From contig CAZNLT010000001.1 of the NCBI GenBank assembly GCA_964573705.1, forward strand, positions 40,967 through 104,966: a stretch of 64,000 bases of DNA, read 5' to 3'. Within the stretch, counting starts at the first letter, position 1, and the number at the start of each line of letters is the position of its first letter. Positions 18,045 through 26,062 of this stretch are shown one piece after another. The notes under the pieces were generated by a model. That model did no database searches. It had not been told where the DNA came from and worked only from the letters and a program-made list of their open reading frames with translations. The translations under genes were made by a program, and so were the position numbers. Source of the DNA: JAABSQ01 sp964573705 (GTDB lineage: Bacteria > Desulfobacterota > Desulfobacteria > Desulfobacterales > Desulfococcaceae).

Positions 18045-18973
18045 AGATGAGTCTGAGGGTGATCGTCTTCGGGTCGGTCGCCATTCTGCTGTCCGTCGTG
18101 ATCGTTGCGGTCATCACCCCCACCTTCACCATCGACCGAACCCCGTCCGAGATCTACCGCAGCCGGTCGGAAATGGAGGCCAGAGGGCGTGAGATATATA
18201 TTGCCAACGGGTGTGTCTATTGCCATACCCAATCGGTCCGCAGCTTCGACTGGGGGGTGGGGGCCGAGCGGATCGCCCAGGCCGGGGACTACATTCAGGA
18301 CAGACCGATTCTGCTGGGGTCTCAACGGACCGGACCGGATTTGTCCCAGGAAGGCGGAGAACACCCGGACGACTGGCATATCGCCCATTTCATGAACCCC
18401 CGGTACACCAGCCCCAACTCGATTATGCCCCGGTTCAACTTCTATTCCCTGAAGGAGTTGGAACTTCTCACCGCCTATGTTCAAAGCCTCGGGCTCAAGG
18501 CGGCGGATAATCGAAACCGGCGGCAGCGGGTCTGGAAATCGAAGCTGATCGACGCCTATGAAGCCGGGCCGGATCAGAATATCGAGTTTTTGAACGCCCA
18601 TATTCCCAAGGGATGGCGGGAGCTGCCCAATCCGTATCCCACCACTGCCGCCAGTCTGGCCCGGGGCAAAAGGGTGTATCAGGAGTTCTGCATCGGCTGC
18701 CACGGACCGGTGGGAGACGGCATGGGCCCGGCCCAGCCCTATCTCTATCCGCCGCCGTTCAATTTTACATTGCTCAAGGGGCGGGAGATCTCCGGCGGGA
18801 TCCTTTATTATCAGATCATGAACGGCATCACCGGGTCGGCCATGCCCTATTTCAAAAAACACCTGGAATCGGAAAAGATCTGGGAAGTCGGCGATTACGT
18901 GGCGGTCTACTTCATCAACGACAGCGACGCCGACACCGAACCCAAAGGGATCGATGCGGCCTTGGAGCCCTGA
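18041..18973 (+). CDS. ccoO: CcoO-type cytochrome c fused to a second cytochrome c domain
   Basis: 310 residues. An N-terminal membrane helix (about 8-27) leads into a CcoO-like domain with heme motif CVYCH (58-62), RTGPDL and the axial-Met region SIMPRF (Met129). After a linker there is a second class I cytochrome c domain with CIGCH (217-221) and a SAMPYF Met-ligand region. Standard CcoO ends after about 200 residues with one heme. Here the extra domain seems to replace part of CcoP, which has two hemes and is not encoded nearby. The fusion should bring electrons from outside to the CcoO heme (inference). Confidence 0.9.
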   Translation: MKMSLRVIVFGSVAILLSVVIVAVITPTFTIDRTPSEIYRSRSEMEARGREIYIANGCVYCHTQSVRSFDWGVGAERIAQAGDYIQDRPILLGSQRTGPDLSQEGGEHPDDWHIAHFMNPRYTSPNSIMPRFNFYSLKELELLTAYVQSLGLKAADNRNRRQRVWKSKLIDAYEAGPDQNIEFLNAHIPKGWRELPNPYPTTAASLARGKRVYQEFCIGCHGPVGDGMGPAQPYLYPPPFNFTLLKGREISGGILYYQIMNGITGSAMPYFKKHLESEKIWEVGDYVAVYFINDSDADTEPKGIDAALEP

Positions 18974-19005
18974 TCGACCGGTAGCCGCAACTCAAGGAGC
19001 AGAAG

Positions 19006-19269
19006 ATGTATTTTCCTTACTTCATTACCTATATCGTCGTCGGCTTTGTCATCACGGTGCTGGTTTTCGGGTGGGCGCTCAAGAACAACCAGTTCAAAAA
19101 CCAGGATCGGGCCCGGTTTCTGCCGCTCGAAAGCGAACCGGTCCCGACCCTGATCGCAGCCACCGGCTTCAAGCGGTTAGAAGCCTATATCCTTCTGCTT
19201 TTCGGATTGGCCGGGCTTCTGGTCAGTTTCAGCGCGGTTTTTTTTATTCTGCTAACCGGCGGTAATTAG
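19006..19269 (+). CDS. ccoS: CcoS-like cbb3 oxidase assembly protein
   Basis: 87 residues with two hydrophobic segments (about 4-24 and 58-83). The first is followed by WALKNNQFKNQDRARFLPLE, resembling the short W-A-x4-Q-F-x-D motif after the single helix of CcoS/FixS, which helps insert cofactors into CcoN. Canonical CcoS has one helix and is about 50-70 residues, so this version has an added second helix. The position right after ccoO and a good AAGGAG site support the call. It could instead be a structural small subunit (CcoQ-like). Confidence 0.6.
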   Translation: MYFPYFITYIVVGFVITVLVFGWALKNNQFKNQDRARFLPLESEPVPTLIAATGFKRLEAYILLLFGLAGLLVSFSAVFFILLTGGN

Positions 19270-19280
19270 AGGAACATTCC

Positions 19281-19556
19281 ATGCATTTTTTTGAACTGCT
19301 CAATTTCCAGCATGTCATGCTGTATCTGTTTCCGGCCCTGATTTTTATTGTTCTTTTTGCACTGCTGCTGGGCTACAGCCATTTTCGGCGGCCGGATACC
19401 GAAGCGCGGCTGCATAAAATCATCGAACGGTTTCCAACCGGCATCGAGGGGCGGAACGCGCCGTTTCCCATCGGCTTGATTCTCATCTTCGGGGGCGCCC
19501 TGATATGGGGAATATTGTATACCGTCTTCATCGGACTCTGGGGGATAAAGATTTGA
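19281..19556 (+). CDS. Small two-helix membrane protein, possible heme-less CcoP membrane anchor
   Basis: 91 residues, with helices at about 12-32 and 63-86. The second helix is introduced by IEGRNAPFPIGLILI, loosely like the I-x3-D-N-P-x-P-x-W segment before the membrane helix of CcoP. There is no CXXCH, so if related to CcoP it has lost both hemes. It lies 11 bases after the CcoS-like gene and is probably part of the oxidase. Family otherwise unrecognised. Confidence 0.6.
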   Translation: MHFFELLNFQHVMLYLFPALIFIVLFALLLGYSHFRRPDTEARLHKIIERFPTGIEGRNAPFPIGLILIFGGALIWGILYTVFIGLWGIKI

Positions 19557-19557
19557 T

Positions 19558-19779
19558 ATGGAACCTTCCGAACGTACACAAACGGTTTCCTGGATCATCA
19601 TCGGCCTGATTGTCGGGGCCATTTTGATCCGCGGAATGTTCACCTATTATTGGGTGGGCAGCATGGGCATGCCGGATTGGGACTACGGCGCGATCAAGGA
19701 TGTTCCGGCGGAGTCGCCCTATGGGGTTTACGATAAACTGCCGAACCAGCAGCATGTTCGCGGCCGGGGAGGGGAATGA
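19558..19779 (+). CDS. Small single-helix membrane protein in the oxidase cluster
   Basis: 73 residues with one membrane helix (about 10-28). A short conserved-looking tail rich in Tyr, Trp and Pro follows (WDYGAIKDVPAESPYGVYD). It begins one base after the previous stop and overlaps the cytochrome gene by 4 bases, so it is clearly translated in this operon. I do not recognise a family. A structural subunit of the oxidase or of an oxidase-complex III assembly is plausible (inference). Confidence 0.6.
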   Translation: MEPSERTQTVSWIIIGLIVGAILIRGMFTYYWVGSMGMPDWDYGAIKDVPAESPYGVYDKLPNQQHVRGRGGE

Positions 19780-20279
19780 TGAACACCGCCATGAAATGGA
19801 TGCTTATCTCGGTTTCGGCGATCGTGCTGTCGGGGTGCAGCGAATACGGACGAATGCGGGAAACCCCCGGTGAAAAGCCCCATGAAGAACCGCTGTTGAT
19901 CATGACAGACGGCATCGTACCTTTCGACGGCGGGGAAGCGCTTTATCGGAATGTGCCTGAAGCGGCGCTCGAATCGCCCTTCGACATGAACGATGCCGCA
20001 GTGATCGCAGCCGGCGCAAAAGAATACGTCAATTATTGTATTCATTGCCACGGCAAAAATTATGACGGCTACGGCACGGTGGGGCAGAGTTTTGCGCCGA
20101 AGCCCGACGATTTGACCGGCAGACATGTTCAGGAAAAGTCCGAGGGGGCGATTTTCAAATACATCGGGTACAGCGAACCCGAAAGTCGGCACCCGGCACT
20201 GGCCACGACCGTATCGATTCCCGACCGCTGGCGCATCACCGCATTCATTAAATCCCTATCGGATTCCGCCCATCGGTGA
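19776..20279 (+). CDS. Monoheme cytochrome c lipoprotein, ActE-like
   Basis: 167 residues. A lipoprotein leader ends in LSGC (Cys21), followed by an ActE-like stretch rich in Pro and Glu. A class I cytochrome c domain has CIHCH at 88-92 and continues GKNYDGYGTVGQSFAPKPDDL. ActE is the monoheme, lipid-anchored cytochrome of alternative complex III; this gene is the only candidate for it in the cluster, though displaced behind the oxidase genes. It could pass electrons from the pentaheme subunit to the CcoO fusion. Its TGA overlaps the GTG of the copper ATPase gene. Confidence 0.8.
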   Translation: MMNTAMKWMLISVSAIVLSGCSEYGRMRETPGEKPHEEPLLIMTDGIVPFDGGEALYRNVPEAALESPFDMNDAAVIAAGAKEYVNYCIHCHGKNYDGYGTVGQSFAPKPDDLTGRHVQEKSEGAIFKYIGYSEPESRHPALATTVSIPDRWRITAFIKSLSDSAHR

Positions 20280-22747
20280 CGCCCACCGACACTTGTGATC
20301 TCTGCGGTCTGCCGCTGCGCTGCGGTACTGTTTCCGCCGAATTTGCAGGCCATACCCACCGATTCTGCTGCCCCGGATGCCGACAGGTCTTCCGCATGCT
20401 CCTGGAGGCATCCGATTCGCCGGACCCGGCCCATTTCAAGGAAACCGAACTCTTCCGGAAATGCCGGGAAATGGGGGTCATTCCCCGGGATGAAACCGAC
20501 CTTCAACACCGGTCCGAAAGGGCCGGGGTTTCCGAAGATCCTCATACCGATTCCGCCGATGAAGCCCCGAGCGACGGCCACTTTCTGGATCTGACCCTTA
20601 CAGTCGAGGGGATGTGGTGCCCGGCCTGCGCCTGGGTCATCGATGCCTCCCTTCGAAAACTGGACGGGGTCCTCAGTTCCACCGCCAATTTTTCCACCGA
20701 TATTCTCCGCTGCCGGTACAATCCGGTGCTGACCTCCCCCGATGCCGTCATCCGCCGCATCGAAACCCTTGGATACCGGGCCGCCGTTTTCGGGGAGGAA
20801 GGGGGTCTGCCCAAACGAAAAGAGTTCATCCGGTTCTGCGTCGCCGCCCTCTTCACCATGAACGTGATGATGCTCTCCTTTGCCCTCTACACCGGGTTTT
20901 TCACCCATTTCGACATGGATACCATCTATAAACTCTCCTGGCCCATTTTCGGTTTGGCCTCGATTCCCTTTTTCTACGGCGGATGGACCATTCACCGGCG
21001 GGCCTGGTCCGGTGTCTTCTCCGGGGCATTCACCATGGAGACCCTGATCAGCGCCGCCTCGGCCGCCGCCTATTTTTACAGCCTCTTCAACCTGATGTAC
21101 GGCACCCTGCACCTCTATTTCGACACCGCTTCCATGCTGATCACCCTGACCCTGCTGGGCAAGCTTCTGGAAAGGAACGCCAAGGACCGGGTGCTCTCCG
21201 ACCTGGAGGCTTTTTTTTCTCTCAAGCCCGCCAAAGTAAAAATCCGAACCGATGCCGATCCCCAAGGCCGGTACGTGTCCATCGAAATGCTTCAATCGGG
21301 AGATGAATTCATCGCCGATGCCGACGAGATCGTGCCGGCGGACGGATTGATCCTGGAGGGGAGGGGAACGGTGGATGAATCCTCCCTCACCGGCGAAGCC
21401 ACCCCGATTTCCAAAAAACCGGGGGATCTATTGAAAAGCGGCGCCCGGATCACCCACGGCCGCTTTCGGGTGCGGGCGGATGGGGTGGGAGACGATTCGA
21501 TTCTGGGGCAGATGATCTCCATCATGGAGCAGACCCTGAGCCGGAAAATCGCCGTCGAAGGCCGCACCGATGTTCTGCTCCAATGGTTTGTACCGGCTAT
21601 TCTGGTCCTGGCGGCGGGGACCGGTGCGGTCGGCTTTTGGCTGGGATTGTCCTTTGAGGCGGCCATGATTCGGGCCATCACCGTCATGGTGATCTCCTGC
21701 CCCTGCGCATTGGGCATCGCCATTCCGCTGGCCCGGGTGGCCGGGATTTCCCTGGCGGGCGGGAGCGGCATCCTGGTGCGGGATTTTTCCGCATTCGAGG
21801 CGGCCGAACGGGTGGATACGGTGGTCTTCGACAAGACCGGCACCCTGACCCGAGGCCGGTATACCTTGCAACAGATTCTCCCCCGGGGACCTTTCTCCGA
21901 GGAAACCCTTCTTTCTTTGGCGCTGGCACTGGAGACGGCATCCGACCATCCCATCGCATCGGAGGTTCGACGGGCGGCGGATAGAAAAGGGCTTCCGCCT
22001 GTACCGGTTCAGTCGGTCACCGTTCATGAAAACGGCGTCTCCGGCATCTGGGACGGAAAGCGGGTCCGGGTCGGCGCACCGGCTTTTGTCTTTGAAGAAC
22101 CGGGTACGATGGAATCCATGATGGAGGGGATGGCTCACCCGATTGAAGAGGATGCTTCCCGGGTCTATATGGCGGTTGATGAATATCCGGCCGGAATTCT
22201 GGTTTTCGGGGACGAAATTCGAGAAGGCGCTTTCGAGGCGGTGGGGAAACTGGCCCGGAAAGGAATGGGATTATACCTTGTTTCCGGAGACGGAGAAGAG
22301 ACCACTCAAGCCATTGGGAACCGATTGGGAATTGACCATCATCTCGGCGATCAATTGCCCGCCGAGAAGGCGGGGTTTGTAAAAGCGCTTCAGCAGGAGG
22401 GGCGCATCACAGCCATGGTCGGCGACGGCATCAATGATGCCCCGGCCCTGGTCCAGTCGGATCTCTCCATCGCCATCCATTCCGGCAGCCACCTGGGAAA
22501 AGAAGCGGCCTCCATCACCCTGATGCGCGGCGACCCCCGCCAGATTCTTTCATTTCTCGATCTGGCCCGCCGGGTCAACCGGAAAATCCATCAGAATTTC
22601 TTCTGTTCGGTGATCTACAATGTCTTGGCCATTCCCATCGCCATGAGCGGCCTGTTGACACCGGTGATTGCGGTGATCGCCATGCTGCTGAGCAGTTTGA
22701 CGGTGATCGGGAATACCTTGCTGCTGATGAAAGGAGCCGGGAAGTAA
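20276..22747 (+). CDS. ccoI: CcoI-type copper-exporting P1B ATPase
   Basis: 823 residues. An N-terminal cysteine-rich region (CDLCGLPLRC, CCPGC) is typical of FixI/CcoI. Next come a heavy-metal-associated domain with MWCPAC, membrane helices with the copper site CPC, the phosphorylation motif DKTGTLT, and the hinge GDGINDAPAL. CcoI supplies copper for the CuB site of cbb3 oxidase. The start is a GTG overlapping the stop of the cytochrome gene, which ties its translation to the oxidase operon. Accessory genes ccoG and ccoH were not found in the window. Confidence 0.93.
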   Translation: MTPTDTCDLCGLPLRCGTVSAEFAGHTHRFCCPGCRQVFRMLLEASDSPDPAHFKETELFRKCREMGVIPRDETDLQHRSERAGVSEDPHTDSADEAPSDGHFLDLTLTVEGMWCPACAWVIDASLRKLDGVLSSTANFSTDILRCRYNPVLTSPDAVIRRIETLGYRAAVFGEEGGLPKRKEFIRFCVAALFTMNVMMLSFALYTGFFTHFDMDTIYKLSWPIFGLASIPFFYGGWTIHRRAWSGVFSGAFTMETLISAASAAAYFYSLFNLMYGTLHLYFDTASMLITLTLLGKLLERNAKDRVLSDLEAFFSLKPAKVKIRTDADPQGRYVSIEMLQSGDEFIADADEIVPADGLILEGRGTVDESSLTGEATPISKKPGDLLKSGARITHGRFRVRADGVGDDSILGQMISIMEQTLSRKIAVEGRTDVLLQWFVPAILVLAAGTGAVGFWLGLSFEAAMIRAITVMVISCPCALGIAIPLARVAGISLAGGSGILVRDFSAFEAAERVDTVVFDKTGTLTRGRYTLQQILPRGPFSEETLLSLALALETASDHPIASEVRRAADRKGLPPVPVQSVTVHENGVSGIWDGKRVRVGAPAFVFEEPGTMESMMEGMAHPIEEDASRVYMAVDEYPAGILVFGDEIREGAFEAVGKLARKGMGLYLVSGDGEETTQAIGNRLGIDHHLGDQLPAEKAGFVKALQQEGRITAMVGDGINDAPALVQSDLSIAIHSGSHLGKEAASITLMRGDPRQILSFLDLARRVNRKIHQNFFCSVIYNVLAIPIAMSGLLTPVIAVIAMLLSSLTVIGNTLLLMKGAGK

Positions 22748-22814
22748 TTTTTTTGGATTTTGACGGATAGAGGAAGCCCGTGTCGGAACCGGCTCATCAG
22801 CGCCGACAGGGTTT

Positions 22815-24656
22815 TTATGGCTCAGTTGCTTCTCTGGCGCCTTTTTGGATGGTTTCGTCCATTTCCTTTATCGATTTCGGCTTCCCCGAGTATTTCAACA
22901 GACCGGCCACTTCATCTGATTGGTCGGGTTTATAAGGGTCTCCATCTTTGATCCTGCCGGAATCCCTCGAACCGATAAAACCGGCCAGTTCTTCAATATG
23001 ACGCTTTAAAGTTTCAGACTGGGACAGCAGCATCTCGCCCAAACCGGCCGATTCTTCGGCATCGCTGGCATTTTGCTGGACCACTTTGTCGATATCGGCC
23101 AGGGCCTGGCTGATCTGGTCGATGCCCTGGGCCTGATCGGCGGAGGCGTTGGAGATTTCTGAAACGAGTTCTGCGGCCCGGGCGTTGCGGGTGCGGACCT
23201 GCTCAAAGGTGTCGTTGGTTCGGGTGACGTCTTCCGATCCTTCCCGGACCCTTTCGGTGGTGGACTGAATCAGCCCGGCCGTGTTTTTGGCGGCTTCGGC
23301 CGCCTGAACGGCCAGGTTTCTCACCTCGCCGGCCACCACCGCGAATCCGGCGCCCGCCTGGCCTGCACGGGCCGCCTCCACGGCCGCGTTGAGGGCCAGC
23401 AGATTGGTCTGGAAGGCGATTTCATCGATGGTTTTGACGATTTTGGCGGTGTCTTCTCCGGCCCGGTAGATCGACGACATCGATTCGGTCAGCCGGTTCA
23501 GGTCCGCGGTCGCCTTTCCGATCACCTCCTTGACCTCGCCCATCAACGCATTGGCCTTCTGGGCATTCATCGCATTCTGGCGGGTCATGGCCGACATCTC
23601 TTCGATGGAGGCGGTCATCTCCTCGATGGAGGCCGCCTGGTCGGATGCGCCTCCCGCCAGCATCTGACCCGACGATACCAGCTCCCGGGCATTCCCGGAG
23701 ACGATATCGGCGCCCTCATCGACGCCGCCGATAAATCGATTCATGCGTCGAATCATCCACCTCATGGAGAGGATGGAATACAAAGTGCCGAAAATGAAAG
23801 CGGCGATAATGAATCCCACAATGGAATTTTTGGCGGTTCGGATTTCCGCCTGAAGCCGATCCGCGCTTGTTTTTTGAAGCTGCGTGAGAAGGGATACAAG
23901 GTCCCGGTGAAAGGAATCGAGGCTGTCCATCAGCGTATTCTGTTCGAGTACATAGGCCTGAAACTGCTCGATTGCTTTTACGAGTTGCTTATATTGGGCC
24001 TGAATCCGGTCCCCCAGTTCCCGAAGGTTTTCACTCGAGTCGATCTTTTCATACCAGGTGGTCCAGGCGTTCTCGAATTCGGTGAAGCTTGCTTCGGTTC
24101 GGCTCCGGTTTTCGTCTGTGGGTTTATTCAGATACATGCGAATGTCTTGGGCGAGCACCTTGAAGGCCGCTTCCATCTGTTCATACCAGAGGCGGCCCTG
24201 GGAAATGTGCTGAAGCACGGCCGGAAAAATCGCTTCGATGTCGCTCCTCATCGCCGCTTTGGCTTCCTCCGCGGAGACGAATTCGCCAAAGGCGGCTCGG
24301 TAGGTCTCCAGAATCTCTCGAGCATTTTGGATCAGGTCCTTCTTCCCGGAAAAATCGGATTGCCGCTGAAGGTCGTTCAGAAGCAATCCGGTTTTCTCCA
24401 CTCCGGATAAAAGCGATTCCCGCGCCTGCTTCCGGGCTGCCGGATTTTCCTGAAAGGCGAAGAGCGTATACTTGTCGGTATGATCCTGAATGAAGGTGAT
24501 TTCATCCTGAAGCGCGTTGATGGTCCGGTTGAGGTCCATTACCGTCAGGACACGGTTCAATGCCAGATAGCCGACGACCCCGACCACAATGATCAACGCC
24601 ATCATCAACACAACGCCGGAACCGATGCTTTTGCCCAAGGTCAGCCGTTTTTTCAT
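22815..24656 (-). CDS. Methyl-accepting chemotaxis protein
   Basis: 613 residues. A membrane helix at about 13-35, a helical periplasmic sensor domain of about 240 residues and a second helix near 280-300 precede a long cytoplasmic coiled coil. The MCP hairpin tip reads DEIAFQTNLLALNAAVEAARAGQAGAGFAVVAGEVRNLA in part and is unmistakable. HAMP is short or absent. The ligand domain resembles four-helix-bundle sensors, ligand unknown. No che genes are adjacent, so it is an orphan receptor here. It is monocistronic, with a long structured upstream region. Confidence 0.93.
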   Translation of the reverse strand: MKKRLTLGKSIGSGVVLMMALIIVVGVVGYLALNRVLTVMDLNRTINALQDEITFIQDHTDKYTLFAFQENPAARKQARESLLSGVEKTGLLLNDLQRQSDFSGKKDLIQNAREILETYRAAFGEFVSAEEAKAAMRSDIEAIFPAVLQHISQGRLWYEQMEAAFKVLAQDIRMYLNKPTDENRSRTEASFTEFENAWTTWYEKIDSSENLRELGDRIQAQYKQLVKAIEQFQAYVLEQNTLMDSLDSFHRDLVSLLTQLQKTSADRLQAEIRTAKNSIVGFIIAAFIFGTLYSILSMRWMIRRMNRFIGGVDEGADIVSGNARELVSSGQMLAGGASDQAASIEEMTASIEEMSAMTRQNAMNAQKANALMGEVKEVIGKATADLNRLTESMSSIYRAGEDTAKIVKTIDEIAFQTNLLALNAAVEAARAGQAGAGFAVVAGEVRNLAVQAAEAAKNTAGLIQSTTERVREGSEDVTRTNDTFEQVRTRNARAAELVSEISNASADQAQGIDQISQALADIDKVVQQNASDAEESAGLGEMLLSQSETLKRHIEELAGFIGSRDSGRIKDGDPYKPDQSDEVAGLLKYSGKPKSIKEMDETIQKGAREATEP

Positions 24657-24779
24657 GCCATATATCCGCAGGATTTTGGGTTTTCATTGGAGATGATATT
24701 CCTTCCGTTCCCATAGAAAAGGGTGCATTCAAGCTGCACTGGAATTTTCCACACATTGGTGATTCAATTTACTACAAAT

Positions 24780-25011
24780 GGGCTTGACAAACCACCTTCA
24801 TTTTTAAAAAAAACGGCTTTGGCTCATCGGATATAAGGGGAATCATTCCTTACGGCTACCCACCGACGGAGGCCGGCATGCTGTCGATGGGTTCAAACCC
24901 GGATTGAAAAACCGGCTTGATCGATTCACCGCTTGGTGATGACTCGACCGCTGAGTGCGGGCAGGCCGACCTGTAGGCCGAGGGGGCAAGGGATAGAAAA
25001 GGCAAGAAAAT
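24780..25011 (-). other. Unassigned, strongly structured intergenic segment
   Basis: The 406-base gap between the chemoreceptor start and the GntR stop has no credible gene but many inverted repeats: GGGTTCAAACCC (about 24888-24899), CACCgcttGGTG, CCGCtgagtGCGG and GGCCgacctgtaGGCC. On the minus strand this would be the chemoreceptor 5' leader and ends in a run of eight U (plus A run 24806-24813). That would suit a riboswitch or leader RNA. I compared it by eye with c-di-GMP-I, cobalamin, 6S and tmRNA features and found no convincing match. Strand is uncertain; a TTGACA at 24784 on the plus strand lacks a partner. Confidence 0.3.
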
Positions 25012-25037
25012 CCGCAGACCGGATTCAACGTCTGCGG
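25000..25037 (-). terminator. Terminator of the GntR gene
   Basis: A perfect 8-bp stem, CCGCAGAC (25012-25019) with GTCTGCGG (25030-25037), has a 10-base loop. On the minus strand it is followed by the T-rich ATTTTCTTGCCTTTT. It lies 26 bases after the GntR stop. Confidence 0.6.
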
Positions 25038-25062
25038 AATGGCACTTTGAATTCGGAAGGGG

Positions 25063-25752
25063 CTATGTCTCCAGGCGGACGCCTCCGAAATAATTCATGG
25101 CGCCATTCTGGAAAAGGTGAATGACCCCTTGTTTTACATTATCCAGATGATCTTTCATGGCCTTCTGAGCGGCCTCGGCATCCTGATTCTCGATGGCGGA
25201 GAGAATCGCGGCATGTTCTCCCACCGTATCCTCGATGCGGCGGTGGACATAGGTGGTGAGGTGACGGATGCGTTGGATTTTTTCATTCAACTGATGCATC
25301 AGGGATTCCAAGGTTTGGTTGTCGCTGATATGGATGATCTGGGCATGGAAGTCCATGTCGGTCTCGAAAAAGGCCACATGGTCCGATTTTTGAAACGCCC
25401 CCTCCATATTTATCGCCGATTCCTTTAGGCGGTTTATTTGATCCTGAGATCGGTTGACGGCTGCTTTGGCGGCCGTGTGCAGTTCGATCAGTTCCCGGAT
25501 TTCATGAATTTCGAGAATGCTTTTCAGGGTGATTTCGGTGACCTTGAATTTTTTTCCGTCGGCTTCTTCCACAAACCCTTCTCTTTCCAGGCGGATCATG
25601 GCTTCCCGAACCGGGGTGCGGCTGATGCCCAGTTCTTTGGCCAGGGGCTGGACCAGGAGCAGTTCACCCGGGCGCAACTGCAATCTCATGATTTTTTCTT
25701 TGAGGTTGTTGTAGGCCTGCATGGTTAGAGAAAGGGAAGAATTCTGCTTCAT
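25063..25752 (-). CDS. GntR-family (FadR/FCD subfamily) transcriptional regulator
   Basis: 229 residues. An N-terminal winged helix has the family's LRPGELLLVQPLAKELGISR and TPVREAMIRLEREGFV. The C-terminal all-helical FCD domain has metal-ligand-type residues in D-x3-H (DMDFH) and two further His (H in DTVGEHAAIL and DHLDNV). FCD regulators sense small organic acids. It is divergent from dctP, and the shared intergenic region holds a TGTATACA palindrome over the dctP -10 box, so it probably represses the TRAP/alcohol dehydrogenase/AOR genes. Confidence 0.92.
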   Translation of the reverse strand: MKQNSSLSLTMQAYNNLKEKIMRLQLRPGELLLVQPLAKELGISRTPVREAMIRLEREGFVEEADGKKFKVTEITLKSILEIHEIRELIELHTAAKAAVNRSQDQINRLKESAINMEGAFQKSDHVAFFETDMDFHAQIIHISDNQTLESLMHQLNEKIQRIRHLTTYVHRRIEDTVGEHAAILSAIENQDAEAAQKAMKDHLDNVKQGVIHLFQNGAMNYFGGVRLET

Positions 25753-25776
25753 CGGTTCAGGACCTGTCTTTGATAG

Positions 25777-25786
25777 TCTGATCAGA
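25777..25786. promoter_or_regulatory. 10-bp palindrome upstream of the GntR gene
   Basis: TCTGATCAGA lies 25 bases upstream of the GntR start codon. GntR proteins bind short palindromes, so this could be an autoregulatory operator; it differs from the TGTATACA site near dctP. Confidence 0.25.
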
Positions 25787-25913
25787 AAGTTTTATGGACG
25801 CAATCCTCTTGGAGGGCGGTGGATGAACGCGACCGCCCCCTCGACCGCCCATCGATTCGTTACTTTTTCTTGATTATAATAACTGACCGATAAAAAATCA
25901 ATGCATTTTTGAA

Positions 25914-25941
25914 TTGACATTTGCATTCATAAGTGTATACA
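25914..25941 (+). promoter_or_regulatory. dctP promoter with overlapping GntR-type operator
   Basis: TTGACA (25914-25919) and TATACA (25936-25941) are 16 bases apart. The palindrome TGTATACA (25934-25941) covers the -10 box; GT-N-AC palindromes are typical GntR/FCD operators. Binding there would block RNA polymerase. The remainder of the 310-base divergent region shows nothing else clear apart from the AT-rich stretch before the promoter. Confidence 0.55.
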
Positions 25942-26062
25942 AAATAACCGTCACTGAATGAAGATTGAAAAGAAGCTGAATTTCGAATACGGTTTTTTTA
26001 TAAACTCCAAGGAACAAGACGATGTCGTCTGATTGCAATAACCCATTGAAAAGGAGGAACGA

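Noticed and set aside
20129..21295. 388-codon open frame on the minus strand
   Set aside because: Shadow of the ccoI gene with no family resemblance.
24888..24902. tRNA T-arm (GGGTTCAAACCC)
   Set aside because: The flanking bases do not form a 5-bp T stem and no acceptor or anticodon arm can be drawn.
24780..25011. Cyclic-di-GMP-I riboswitch ahead of the chemoreceptor
   Set aside because: A GGGTAGCCG piece resembles part of that class, but the CGCAAAGCC and GGGCAAACC cores were not found.
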